Made by a program: the position numbers and the translations under genes
Shown: positions 15,870 through 22,623 of the stretch, piece after piece
Layout of the letters: each line of letters begins with the position of its first letter
Numbering within the stretch: the first letter of the stretch is position 1
The notes under the pieces: generated by a model
Told to the model about the DNA's origin: nothing
Database searches by the model: none
What the model saw: the letters and a program-made list of their open reading frames with translations, nothing else
Source of the DNA: a virus
IMG/VR virus record: IMGVR_UViG_3300046516_000176
Span: 1 to 38,454 of that record
DNA length: 38,454 nucleotides
Reading direction: 5' to 3' (one strand)

Positions 15870-16087
15870 GCTGTAGCCCCTTTGCTGAAGTCAATTCCAC
15901 ATGCGGAGTTAGCGCAGAGCTTCTGAAAAGGCGCGTTACCTTTACCGCACACCGGACACTTCCAGCCGATCTGCTGTGTTACAGATTCAGAAGGATTACC
16001 GAGAACACAACGCAGACCTTGGAGACAAGCGGCACGCTGGCATTGCATCCCGGTTTGAGGGCAGAGAATTGAGTGGACTTGCATCAT
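15866..16087 (-). CDS. small double zinc-ribbon protein (73 aa)
   Basis: Eight Cys residues in two groups: CPQTGMQCQRAACLQGLRC near the N-terminus and CPVCGKGNAPFQKLCANSAC near the C-terminus. The second is a clear zinc ribbon (CxxC then CxxxxC). It may bind nucleic acid or a host protein. ATG 16087 begins one nucleotide after the upstream stop; a longer frame to 16201 would lie inside that gene. Function unknown. Confidence 0.6.
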   Translation of the reverse strand: MMQVHSILCPQTGMQCQRAACLQGLRCVLGNPSESVTQQIGWKCPVCGKGNAPFQKLCANSACGIDFSKGATA

Positions 16088-16088
16088 T

Positions 16089-16793
16089 TCACTGTTCCCC
16101 GTTAGATGCGGCCAGAAGGGCGCGCAAATTCTTGGCGTCTTCAATGAATCTGTTCCGATCGAAGTTCCAAATGGCGTGCTCCAGCGACTTGCGCTGCTCA
16201 TCCGTCAGCACCACAGTCGCGGCTACGCGAGGGAGCGCCTTCATGTGAACGCGCCCCGCGATGTAATGCCAGTCCACCCTGGCACCCGTGACCGTTGAGA
16301 TACCCGCGCAAATCGCGTTGGCTGCTTCCTTGGGAATGTCGAACAGGCCGATCGACTTGCCATGCTTGTACACGTCTTGCGCGCACTCATCCGCCGACAT
16401 CGCCACCGCCTCTTGCGCTCCGCCAGCAGCTATCGCGGCGTCTGCCTGCGGGGTGGCAGTGGCCTCAGCACGTTCCAAGCGCTCGATCAAAGTCAGCACC
16501 GTGGCAGGTTTGACCGCACGGAAGTACGCTTCAGCCAAGACATGCGCGTTGCCGATGCCGTAGAACTGAACGCCCATCGCCTCGCCGTCGTAATTGCAGA
16601 AGCCGGCGTTCAGTTCGACATACCCTTCGCCGCCGCAGGCCGGGCACCCCATGTGGCTGCCATCTTCGTAGTGCTCGATACGCTGCGCGCTGTCGATGTC
16701 CTGCGGCGTCGCGGCCAGTGCGGCAGCTTTCAGTGCTTCGATCTGCTCATCGCTCAGACTCGCTGCGCCTGTGTTCATAGTGGTGTCGGTCAT
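16089..16793 (-). CDS. Ea22-like accessory protein with Cys motif (234 aa)
   Basis: Mosaic phage protein. Residues 14-30 (LSDEQIEALKAAALAATPQD) are an Ea22-type start. GCPACGGEGYVELN at about 49-62 resembles a half zinc knuckle. The end, RFIEDAKNLRALLAA, is the usual Ea22-type tail. It stands directly downstream of the methyltransferase in the leftward operon. Function unknown. Confidence 0.6.
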   Translation of the reverse strand: MTDTTMNTGAASLSDEQIEALKAAALAATPQDIDSAQRIEHYEDGSHMGCPACGGEGYVELNAGFCNYDGEAMGVQFYGIGNAHVLAEAYFRAVKPATVLTLIERLERAEATATPQADAAIAAGGAQEAVAMSADECAQDVYKHGKSIGLFDIPKEAANAICAGISTVTGARVDWHYIAGRVHMKALPRVAATVVLTDEQRKSLEHAIWNFDRNRFIEDAKNLRALLAASNGEQ

Positions 16794-16810
16794 AATTGGT
16801 CTCGGGATGG

Positions 16811-17575
16811 TTAGGCGGTTAGGTCGATTGCTTCGCGCGAGGCGCGGATGAATTCGGCTGCGACTTCCGGGCTGATCGCGTTACCAATGGCGCGCAAGCG
16901 TCCCACTCGACCGGAATTCCCATCAACCAATATCGGAATGTCGTTGACTTGAGCAGGTCCCGGCGGCCAAGGTCCACGCATTGATCGCAAAGGTTCGCCA
17001 CGTGCAGCCGGCCGTTCTTCCCGCGACGCGTCCGATTCCCTTTCCCTGATTCGCCCTTGCCGTCTCGCGTAGTCGGAGTCTGCCACCCACCAAAACCGGT
17101 CTCTTTCCTGTGGAGCGCCGACGCTTGCAACTGGCAGAACCGACGCCCCGCAGGAGTAACCGATACTTTCCAGGTCAGTGCATACAAGGTCGAGCCAAGC
17201 CCTTGCAGCCGGGCTCGTAACCTGTTCCCCATACATCCGGCGAGGCTTTCGCTGCTTGATGAGCCAGTATGCGGAGGGCCATAAGTGCCGCTCGTCAGCA
17301 AACCCTGCTCCTTTGCCTGCCGCGCTGAAAGGTTGACATGGACAGGATAACGTCCAGACTTCGTCGTCTCCCCAGCCGGCGATATTGAGGGCGTAGTCCC
17401 AAAGTCCGATTCCGGCAAACAGGTGAACTCGTCGGTATCCAGCAAGCTCATCTGGAAATACGTCCTCGATAGATCTGTCACAAATTACTCCCGGCGTTAT
17501 CAGGCCCGCGTCCATGAGATTGCTTAACCAATCGCAGCAATATTTGTCGATCTCGTTGTAGAAAACGCCGCTCAT
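16811..17575 (-). CDS. C5-cytosine DNA methyltransferase (254 aa)
   Basis: Transfers a methyl group from S-adenosylmethionine to cytosine in DNA, probably protecting phage DNA from host restriction. Motif I is FAGIG at 53-57, motif IV PCQPFS with catalytic Cys80, motif VI is the variant GEQV at 116-119, motif VIII QERDR at 156-160, and the C-terminal GNAISPEVAAEFI is motif X. The target-recognition part between VIII and X is short, giving a small enzyme. ATG 17575 has GAGG upstream. No restriction partner is seen, so it is an orphan enzyme. About 87 per cent of its length is also open in another frame that encodes a recognisable protein. Confidence 0.9.
   Translation of the reverse strand: MSGVFYNEIDKYCCDWLSNLMDAGLITPGVICDRSIEDVFPDELAGYRRVHLFAGIGLWDYALNIAGWGDDEVWTLSCPCQPFSAAGKGAGFADERHLWPSAYWLIKQRKPRRMYGEQVTSPAARAWLDLVCTDLESIGYSCGASVLPVASVGAPQERDRFWWVADSDYARRQGRIRERESDASREERPAARGEPLRSMRGPWPPGPAQVNDIPILVDGNSGRVGRLRAIGNAISPEVAAEFIRASREAIDLTA
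16819..17481 (-). CDS. overlapping frame nested in the methyltransferase gene (220 aa)
   Basis: Open in a different frame of the same strand, wholly inside the methyltransferase gene. It is not a random shadow: it has the features of a phage protein family I recognise as separately annotated, namely MSLLD at residue 11, NLSARQAKEQGLLTSGTYGP, GSTLYALTWKVSVTPAGR, GWQTPTTRDGKG and YWLMGIPVEWDACAP. GTG 17481 has GGAG 6 nt upstream; ATG 17451 is an alternative. Each motif is the shifted reading of a conserved methyltransferase segment (GLLTSGTYGP from GFADERHLWP), so resemblance alone cannot prove translation. Either an overprinted gene or a widespread misannotation. Confidence 0.45.
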   Translation of the reverse strand: MTDLSRTYFQMSLLDTDEFTCLPESDFGTTPSISPAGETTKSGRYPVHVNLSARQAKEQGLLTSGTYGPPHTGSSSSESLAGCMGNRLRARLQGLGSTLYALTWKVSVTPAGRRFCQLQASALHRKETGFGGWQTPTTRDGKGESGKGNRTRRGKNGRLHVANLCDQCVDLGRRDLLKSTTFRYWLMGIPVEWDACAPLVTRSARKSQPNSSAPRAKQST

Positions 17576-17605
17576 TCCGCCTCAGAATGGTTTCAGGTTT
17601 ATTCG

Positions 17606-17632
17606 AAAAAGAGCCCCTGTGGCAGCGGGCTT
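17606..17632 (-). terminator. leftward rho-independent terminator candidate upstream of the methyltransferase
   Basis: On the minus strand AGCCC pairs with GGGCT, with an inner CTG/CAG stem, followed by CTTTTT. It lies in the 97-bp gap between the 171-aa gene and the methyltransferase gene, and may reduce expression of the distal part of the operon unless an antiterminator acts. Confidence 0.5.
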
Positions 17633-17672
17633 AAACACGCCGCAGGCTGTGCTGCCTACGGATTCTTTAATC

Positions 17673-18188
17673 TCATGCCAGCTTTTTCTGCCGTTCGCTC
17701 GGCGGCCTCAGGCTCAGTTCCGTTTCGAGTTGCAGCATGTGATCGATGCGGCCCTGCTGATGAGCATTCGGGTGCGACAGCGCTTTGAACGTTGTGATCA
17801 CGCTGCCACCGTCTTTGCAATGAAACTGGAAGTCGCTCAATCCGACGCCATCAAGAACGATGTCATCGCGCCCACTCGCGCCGACGTGCAAATGCAGTTC
17901 GTACCCGGCTCCTTCCCATTCGTGCTTAAGCGGCATCACGAGGCGCGGAAACTTCAGCCGTGTCAGGCCGAGCATGTCGTCTTCGACGCCTTCGAGATTT
18001 GGCTGTGTCGGCGAGTCGTCGTGCTCGTAGAGCGCATAGCGCAACTGCGATTCAAACTCGCTGAGAATGAAGTTGTTCGTCGTCATCTCGAACTTGATGC
18101 TGCAACCATGCTTACGTTCTTTGCCGCACAGTTCCGACACAACCGTTACCGCGACAATTTTTGTCTTTGCTTGAAAGAGGGTGAACAT
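17673..18188 (-). CDS. conserved phage protein of unknown function beside recT (171 aa)
   Basis: Matches in appearance a common phage family of unknown function with a beta-sandwich-like layout: LSEFESQLRYALYEHD, LTRLKFPRLVMPLKHEWEGA, GYELHLHVG, LSDFQFHCKDGGSVITTF and a final ALSHPN. It is usually near recombination genes. ATG 18188 has AAGGA 6 nt upstream, placed in the tail of the HNH gene. The first 12 bases of its start region are repeated at the start of the HNH gene. It may act with RecT and the exonuclease, but this is inference from position. Confidence 0.7.
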   Translation of the reverse strand: MFTLFQAKTKIVAVTVVSELCGKERKHGCSIKFEMTTNNFILSEFESQLRYALYEHDDSPTQPNLEGVEDDMLGLTRLKFPRLVMPLKHEWEGAGYELHLHVGASGRDDIVLDGVGLSDFQFHCKDGGSVITTFKALSHPNAHQQGRIDHMLQLETELSLRPPSERQKKLA

Positions 18189-18189
18189 G
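18178..18189. repeat. 12-bp direct repeat, left copy, flanking the HNH gene
   Basis: AGGGTGAACATG occurs here and at 18688-18699, exactly 510 bp apart. Each copy covers a start codon (CAT on this strand) and the next codons. It brackets the HNH endonuclease gene and may mark its insertion. Confidence 0.7.
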
Positions 18190-18197
18190 AATAGTCC

Positions 18198-18698
18198 TTA
18201 TTGATTTCCAGGGTTAGCGAACTCACCATGGTATTCAGCAGCGGCTGCCTTATATGCTTCGTGAGCTTCTTCCTTGGTGTCGAAGTAGCCAATCGTCCTA
18301 CCTTTTCGACTAACTGTGATCCTCGCGCGCCACTTACGGGTTCTCTTAAACCAAGAAACCCCTTTGAACCCTGTCTTGTTACTGGCTGTTTTGCCAATGT
18401 TGAAGTGGTTCTGCGAGATCGTTGCTTCTCGGAGATTGCTAAACGAATTGTTCGATCGGTTGCCGTCTATGTGGTCAATCTGTTTTTTTGGCCAACTCGC
18501 CGTTACAAAGAACCATGCCAAGCGATGGGCTCCATAGATCTGACCATCAATGGAAATATTGATGTACCCATCACTCCCCCACCCGGCAGCGTTGCCAACC
18601 TTGATCCGGTTGTTAATCGGATATTTCCATGTGAAGACACCAGTCTTCTGATCATAGTCAAGAACTTGCAGCAGCCTGGAGTGGGTCAGGGTGAACAT
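18198..18698 (-). CDS. HNH homing endonuclease with AP2 DNA-binding domain (166 aa)
   Basis: Free-standing homing endonuclease. The HNH nuclease core is at about 56-100 (YGAHRLAWF, IDHIDGNRSNN with His76 and Asn80, LREATISQNHFN). The AP2 DNA-binding domain is at about 108-160 (TGFKGVSWFKRTRKWRARI, GYFDTKEEAHEAY). It cuts DNA lacking the gene so that the gene is copied in. It is more AT-rich than its neighbours and sits between recT and the 171-aa gene. The start has GGAG 5 nt upstream and repeats the start of the displaced downstream gene. No intron or intein is seen. Confidence 0.92.
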   Translation of the reverse strand: MFTLTHSRLLQVLDYDQKTGVFTWKYPINNRIKVGNAAGWGSDGYINISIDGQIYGAHRLAWFFVTASWPKKQIDHIDGNRSNNSFSNLREATISQNHFNIGKTASNKTGFKGVSWFKRTRKWRARITVSRKGRTIGYFDTKEEAHEAYKAAAAEYHGEFANPGNQ

Positions 18699-18699
18699 G
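18688..18699. repeat. 12-bp direct repeat, right copy, flanking the HNH gene
   Basis: Second copy of AGGGTGAACATG. Deleting one repeat plus the sequence between would leave the 171-aa gene with the GGAG ribosome site now used by the HNH gene, 24 bp after the recT stop. Confidence 0.7.
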
Positions 18700-18722
18700 G
18701 TTTCTCCGGGGTGAGGGAAGGG

Positions 18723-19781
18723 TTAGGCGCCGAGCAGCAGTTCGCGTTTGTCTTCGTAGGCTTGCGAAAGCTTGATCGCATCCGCTTCGGGCAAACCGCG
18801 CGCGCTGTCCATTACCATTTCGAGCACGTCGACGCTTTCAGCCTTCTGGATTTGGGCGAGCAGCTCGCCGTAAGCCGGCAGAATGGCGTCGTCCTGCTGC
18901 GCGCGCTGGTCCGTGATCTCGCCTGTTGACTGGTCGACGCCATCGTCGTCGTCCGTCTCGCTCGGCGTGATGTAATCGCCATCGAGCACCGTATCGAGCG
19001 CTTGCGACCGGCCGCCCGCGCCGACGTCGTCGATGGCCGCGGCGGATGCCAGTTCGATGCTCACCGGAAGATACTTGAACAGGCGGCGCAGCACCGTCTT
19101 GCGGCCCATTTCCTCGTAGTGCTGGCCCCAGACCGTCTTTTCCTTATCGCGTGCAAACTTGTAGTTCTGGCTCGCGTCGCGGATCTCGTTGACCTGCTCG
19201 GCGCTCATGACTTCGAATGCATGGCCACCGCCGACCAGCTTCGCGACTGCGTAGAAGGCGATCACACGTCCGCGGTTGTTCAGCGCAGGCCGATGCTCGA
19301 GCTTTTCGTCGAGGCCGTAGGAATATTCGAAGTGGTCGTTTGCGCAGACGGCATGCGCCGAAATGCTCACCACCTGACCTGAGCGCCGCGCGAGGTCGAT
19401 CAACCCCTTGTAGCCGATGACGATCTGCGTCTCGACCTTTTCCGTCACCCACTGGTTGCCCTGTTTCTTCTTCTTCTCGAAGGGGATCAGGTACGCATGG
19501 CCAAGCGGCGTGTTCGGTTCCAGACCGAGTTGCGAGCACTGGACGACCGCGCCCATCAGCGACTCGACCGTGCATTCCATCAGTTTCGGCGTCGTGCGCA
19601 GTGCGCCGAGCGCGATCTTGAGCATGCGGTCGGGGCTGACGTGCTTCGGCAATACCGCGGCGAGCGTCGCTTTCTGCGATTCGAAGAAGGTCTTCACGGT
19701 GCCGATGCCGGCTTCGCGCGCGACCATCTTCGATGCTTGCTTCAGGTTCGCGAGATTGGTTGTTTGTTGTGCCACGGTCAT
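18723..19781 (-). CDS. recT: RecT-family single-strand annealing protein (352 aa)
   Basis: Phage recombinase that anneals complementary single strands. The RecT core is clear: MLKIALGALRTTPKLMEC, LMGAVVQCSQLGLEPNTPLG, HAYLIPF, IGYKGLIDLARRSGQV, and WGQHYEEMGRKTVLRRLFKY. The C-terminal 90 residues are acidic and variable (ETDDDDGVDQSTGE), as often in phage RecT. It overlaps the exonuclease stop by 4 bp (ATGA at 19778-19781), giving the usual exonuclease-annealase pair. It may help circularise or recombine phage genomes. Confidence 0.95.
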   Translation of the reverse strand: MTVAQQTTNLANLKQASKMVAREAGIGTVKTFFESQKATLAAVLPKHVSPDRMLKIALGALRTTPKLMECTVESLMGAVVQCSQLGLEPNTPLGHAYLIPFEKKKKQGNQWVTEKVETQIVIGYKGLIDLARRSGQVVSISAHAVCANDHFEYSYGLDEKLEHRPALNNRGRVIAFYAVAKLVGGGHAFEVMSAEQVNEIRDASQNYKFARDKEKTVWGQHYEEMGRKTVLRRLFKYLPVSIELASAAAIDDVGAGGRSQALDTVLDGDYITPSETDDDDGVDQSTGEITDQRAQQDDAILPAYGELLAQIQKAESVDVLEMVMDSARGLPEADAIKLSQAYEDKRELLLGA

Positions 19782-20647
19782 TCCTCAGTGATCAGCGCCC
19801 AGGAGGGCAAACGGATAATGTCGATGCCCGTCGAATACCCAGGCCACGTGTTGGTGCGCTCGCACTCGGCATACGTGCGCAGGTTCTTGCGGTACTTCTG
19901 GCGGCCCGATTCGAGGCTTTCTTCATCGAGCATGAAAGCGTTCGCGGCAAACGGGTATTCGGTTTCGACGGCGAGGAAGATGAAGCCGAGCACTTCCTTG
20001 CCGCTTGCTGCCTCGTAGCCGTCGCTATAGAACGCGGCCTGCACGTCGTAGCGCTTGCGCGCGACCTGTTTGCGGAACTCGTGCGGCGCCGCGCTGCTGA
20101 ACGTCTTGACGTCGAGCAGCAGCACCGCGTCATCGCGCACCGGATGCACGAAGTCAGGACGGCAGCGGCAGGCAACGCCCGTTTCCGGGTCTGTCCAGAA
20201 GGCCGACACTTCGGCCATGCCGGTCTGCAGCGCTTCACCGATCTCCGGCAGCGCGCGCACCGATACCGCTTGGCGCACCGCTGCTTCGTACTGGTCATGC
20301 GTAACGATGGTTCGATTGCCGGTGCGTTCGTTGAAGTCGCGCCACCAGGTCATCGCTGCAATGCTGTCTTCGGAAGGCTTCTTTGCATTCCATTGAGCTT
20401 CAGTCGGACGGCGCGGCGCACCTTCTGGCATGACGGCATAGCGCTTCTCGAACTCTTCTGGTTCTAGAATCGCGCAGTGAGCCAGATTCCCTTCAAGCTG
20501 GCCCGACTTCGCCGCTGGCGCCGGCCGGTTAGGATCGCGGTGCCGCGCATAGAAGATCGCAGGCGACAGGTCGAGCGTGTCGAGTTGCGACTTGCTGATC
20601 GGTGACATCGCGTGGTAGTCGTCGATGTTGAGGTCGGTGATGATCAT
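19778..20647 (-). CDS. RecE/YqaJ-like 5'-3' exonuclease (289 aa)
   Basis: Double-strand DNA exonuclease that makes single strands for RecT. It has the PD-(D/E)xK nuclease pattern of the exonuclease VIII C-terminal (DUF3799) family: His57 in GNLAHCAILEPEEF, Glu146, Asp165 in RCRPDFV, DVK at 179-181, and QAAFY at 203-207. ATG 20647 is chosen over ATG 20677 because GAGGGAA lies just upstream of it. It begins 7 nt after the preceding stop and is coupled to recT downstream. Confidence 0.92.
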   Translation of the reverse strand: MIITDLNIDDYHAMSPISKSQLDTLDLSPAIFYARHRDPNRPAPAAKSGQLEGNLAHCAILEPEEFEKRYAVMPEGAPRRPTEAQWNAKKPSEDSIAAMTWWRDFNERTGNRTIVTHDQYEAAVRQAVSVRALPEIGEALQTGMAEVSAFWTDPETGVACRCRPDFVHPVRDDAVLLLDVKTFSSAAPHEFRKQVARKRYDVQAAFYSDGYEAASGKEVLGFIFLAVETEYPFAANAFMLDEESLESGRQKYRKNLRTYAECERTNTWPGYSTGIDIIRLPSWALITEE

Positions 20648-20654
20648 GGTTCCC

Positions 20655-20879
20655 TCAGAACGGCGGATGATCGTCATCGCGATCGATCAGAATGACGCGC
20701 TTCATCGCGTCGATGTAGCGGACCTCGGTCGCTTTCAAGACATAGAACTTCGCGTTCGGCGCGCAGCGCGCGAGGCGCTCCGCTTCAGCAATCGCCGAGT
20801 GCTCGGATGCGTGGCGATGCGAGGGCGGCTTCGATCCAGTCGGGCACCACACCAGCCAAAATGCTTGGTCTTCAATCAC
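20655..20879 (-). CDS. small phage protein upstream of the exonuclease (74 aa)
   Basis: Starts with GTG 20879, preceded by GGAG at 6 nt; no better start exists. Segments FWLVWCPTGSKPPSHRHAS and EAERLARCAPNAKFYVLKAT are of a type common in small phage proteins that sit beside recombination genes. It is soluble and small. The start overlaps the stop of the membrane protein upstream (GTGA). Function unknown. Confidence 0.65.
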   Translation of the reverse strand: MIEDQAFWLVWCPTGSKPPSHRHASEHSAIAEAERLARCAPNAKFYVLKATEVRYIDAMKRVILIDRDDDHPPF

Positions 20880-21019
20880 GTCGCACTCCGATTTACAGGT
20901 TGTTCCGCGCGCTCAAACAGCGAGGGCGTCGCGAAGTAGAGAAACAGGAAGGCGACCAGCGTGCCGAGAATCATGGCGAGGACAGGGCGCTCGTCGAGGT
21001 AGCGAGAGAAGCGGCGCAT
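20876..21019 (-). CDS. tiny single-span membrane protein A (47 aa)
   Basis: N-terminus MRRFSRYLDERP is basic, followed by one transmembrane segment (LAMILGTLVAFLFLYF, about residues 14-29) and a polar tail. ATG 21019 has GGGGA 6 nt upstream. It overlaps the downstream gene by 4 bp. It is the last of four tiny membrane proteins in a row. Confidence 0.6.
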   Translation of the reverse strand: MRRFSRYLDERPVLAMILGTLVAFLFLYFATPSLFERAEQPVNRSAT

Positions 21020-21020
21020 T

Positions 21021-21101
21021 TCAAATCCCCTGTGCAGCCATCCAGCCCAGCCACAGGCCGAACGCGATGGCTATTGACCAATCGATTGCAGTGCTCAGCA
21101 T
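21021..21101 (-). CDS. tiny membrane protein B (26 aa)
   Basis: Only 26 residues, nearly all one hydrophobic helix with Trp at the edges (IDWSIAIAFGLWLGWMAA). The start overlaps the end of the preceding gene by 7 bp and the stop is 1 nt from the next start, so no room is wasted. The neighbours make translation plausible, although the length allows no family assignment. Confidence 0.5.
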   Translation of the reverse strand: MLSTAIDWSIAIAFGLWLGWMAAQGI

Positions 21102-21289
21102 GTCGGCCTCACCGTCAGAAGCAGCAGAACGATCGTCACGACGCCCATCGCGGCCAGGCCAGCGACAAACCCGTAACCCATGTCGATTGCGCGGTAGTCG
21201 GACTCGGTCAGTTGGCGCACCGGCTCGCGTTGCAGGCCAAGCACACGGCGTGTCACGCGGCCGGCGAGGCGGTTTAGTAGGTGGCTCAC
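21095..21289 (-). CDS. small membrane protein C (64 aa)
   Basis: GTG 21289 is preceded by GGGGTG and overlaps the upstream stop (GTGA). The N-terminal half is basic and soluble (LNRLAGRVTRRVLGLQREPV), the C-terminal half is one strong transmembrane segment (GFVAGLAAMGVVTIVLLLLT, about 40-59). The layout is like a small anchor or inhibitor with its charged half in the cytoplasm. Confidence 0.55.
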   Translation of the reverse strand: MSHLLNRLAGRVTRRVLGLQREPVRQLTESDYRAIDMGYGFVAGLAAMGVVTIVLLLLTVRPTC

Positions 21290-21366
21290 GCTGCACCCCG
21301 AACAAAAGCGCAGCAGCACAGTGCGAGCACGCCCCAGATCAGGAAGAGAATGGCGATTCCGCTCAT
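21286..21366 (-). CDS. tiny Cys-rich membrane protein D (26 aa)
   Basis: One hydrophobic helix with three adjacent Cys (IAILFLIWGVLALCCCAF). ATG 21366 overlaps the preceding stop (ATGA) and its own stop overlaps the next GTG. Of the same kind as membrane proteins A to C. Function unknown. Confidence 0.5.
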   Translation of the reverse strand: MSGIAILFLIWGVLALCCCAFVRGAA

Positions 21367-21560
21367 TGCACACCCCCGACGCAATGGATAATCCGCGGCT
21401 CCTGGCGCGCTACTTCGCAGCGCAGATCGTTCAACGCAATGATCAGGTTTCCCGACAAACGGCCGCGGTCCTCAGGGGACATGCGATCGAACACGAGTTC
21501 GTCGGCAGCGTCGGCCATCAGCTGAGCGACCTGTTCGACTTTGGCGCGGGTGAGGTTCAT
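21363..21560 (-). CDS. small helical protein (65 aa)
   Basis: ATG 21560 overlaps the preceding stop by one base (TGATG). Sequence is helical and acidic (LTRAKVEQVAQLMADAADEL), then a second helix (LSGNLIIALNDLRCEVARQ). It precedes the four tiny membrane proteins. Unknown function; composition suggests a cytoplasmic helical hairpin. Confidence 0.6.
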   Translation of the reverse strand: MNLTRAKVEQVAQLMADAADELVFDRMSPEDRGRLSGNLIIALNDLRCEVARQEPRIIHCVGGVQ

Positions 21561-21874
21561 CACACACCCCCGCTCAAACGACGCTTCACGATCGCTTCCT
21601 TCGCCTGAAGCAGCAGGCAATGGATCAGGTGCAGATCGCGGTTTTCGCCGCGTGCAATCGCGTGCATCAGCGCTTCGTCCTGAGCAGGCGTGAAGCTCTC
21701 GCTGATCTCTTCGAGCAGATCGAAGCGCGTCACCGCAGCCTCAATCTGCGACCGGCGGTCGTATGCAGCCAGAGCGGCGTTGTCGAGCGCCTCCTGAAGG
21801 CGGTCGCTGTAGTAGTCCACGGACTGCGTCACGCGCTGAACGCTGCGCAGCTTGTCGATATCGGCGTAGCGCAT
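21560..21874 (-). CDS. first gene of the leftward early operon (104 aa)
   Basis: Helical protein (YADIDKLRSVQRVTQSVDYY, YSDRLQEALDNAALAAYDRR, EEISESFTPAQDEALMHAIA). ATG 21874 has GAGGTGA 5 nt upstream and is the first start after promoter PL. Position matches lambda N, but there is no Arg-rich N-terminal motif, so an antiterminator role is not supported. Function unknown. Confidence 0.65.
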   Translation of the reverse strand: MRYADIDKLRSVQRVTQSVDYYSDRLQEALDNAALAAYDRRSQIEAAVTRFDLLEEISESFTPAQDEALMHAIARGENRDLHLIHCLLLQAKEAIVKRRLSGGV

Positions 21875-21908
21875 TTCGGTCACCTCATGTGGTGTTGCTG
21901 TGAGGTGA

Positions 21909-21937
21909 AGATTAGCAATCACTAAACCGAGAGTCAA
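21909..21937 (-). promoter_or_regulatory. PL, early leftward promoter
   Basis: On the minus strand TTGACT (-35, 21932-21937) and TAATCT (-10, 21909-21914) are exactly 17 bp apart. It lies 35 nt upstream of the first leftward gene. Both boxes overlap operators of the switch consensus, so the repressor can block it directly. Confidence 0.8.
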
Positions 21938-21950
21938 GTAAAGACTAAAC
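21910..21950. promoter_or_regulatory. left operators OL-a and OL-b
   Basis: GATTAG-N6-CTAAAC at 21910-21927 covers the PL -10 and GTCAAG-N6-CTAAAC at 21933-21950 covers the -35. Centres are 23 bp apart, the same distance as for the pair over promoter PR. They match the right operators at 22625-22680. Confidence 0.75.
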
Positions 21951-22016
21951 TTTTATTTGTAACAAGACGGGCCCCGGCGATGCGGGGCTAAACGGTGACC
22001 AAGCAGTGGGGGTGAA

Positions 22017-22196
22017 TCAGTGGCAGTGCGACGTGATGGCGCGAACGGCCATCAGCAGATAGTGCGCGACTTCGTTCAGCAATTCTTCGGTCTCTTCGCG
22101 GCTCGGTGGCAGCTTGAGTTTGTGCTCGACGCCCTTGCGTGATCTGTAGGAGTCGAGGTCTATGACTTCGTCACTTTTTTCGGCGCTTGATTGCAT
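22017..22196 (-). CDS. small protein downstream of the repressor (59 aa)
   Basis: ATG 22196 lies inside the repressor gene's end (26-bp overlap, different frame), with GAGGG about 9 nt upstream. The sequence reads as a real soluble protein: VIDLDSYRSRKGVEHKLKLP, REETEELLNEVAHYLLMAVR. It would be co-transcribed with the repressor in the lysogen. No family recognised; possible superinfection or maintenance function is inference. Confidence 0.55.
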   Translation of the reverse strand: MQSSAEKSDEVIDLDSYRSRKGVEHKLKLPPSREETEELLNEVAHYLLMAVRAITSHCH

Positions 22197-22617
22197 GTGA
22201 GGAACCCTCTTGTATTGCAGCGCTGAGCTGCTGCTCGGCTAACCGGAATTCATCTATCCCGGATGAACCATTGTGAGGGACCGGTAAGGAGTTCGCAATC
22301 TGCAGAATTCCAGTGATCATCGGAAACATTTTTCGGGCCGGATCGCTAATGGCGTCCAGACGGGTGATCCACTGGATAAGGTTCAAAGCCTCGGCAGTAA
22401 GAGGCACTTTTTGGCCTGTATTCGACGAATCGAGACCGTCGTCAGAATCCAAAAAACCAGTGCCCATCCCATAGTCAGCCTCGAGCCGGCGCGCAAGTCG
22501 CTCACCAAATGACCCACCTGCCTTGATCTGTGAGAACAGGCTTTTGTCCTTTGCAGGGGCCGTATGCGTTTCAAGCCAGCGCATCAAGTTCGCGCGGCGG
22601 ATGTCTTGAATGTCCAT
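22171..22617 (-). CDS. CI-type prophage repressor, short form without peptidase domain (148 aa)
   Basis: N-terminal half is a phage-repressor HTH domain (IRRANLMRWLETHTAPAKDK, FSQIKAGGSFGERLARRLEA, DYGMGTGFLD). The C-terminal 75 residues have no Ser-Lys S24/LexA-type protease motifs, so RecA-stimulated self-cleavage is not expected. It should bind the GTTTAG-N6-CTAAAC operators. ATG 22617 has no ribosome site and lies 7 nt from a -10-like TAAACT, suggesting a leaderless mRNA. Divergent from the cro-like gene, as in lambda. Confidence 0.8.
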   Translation of the reverse strand: MDIQDIRRANLMRWLETHTAPAKDKSLFSQIKAGGSFGERLARRLEADYGMGTGFLDSDDGLDSSNTGQKVPLTAEALNLIQWITRLDAISDPARKMFPMITGILQIANSLPVPHNGSSGIDEFRLAEQQLSAAIQEGSSHAIKRRKK

Positions 22618-22623
22618 AGCGCA

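Noticed and set aside
21965-21990. GC-rich hairpin (GCCCCGG...GGGGC) after the repressor unit as a terminator
   Set aside because: A stem exists but no T run follows in either direction close enough to be convincing.
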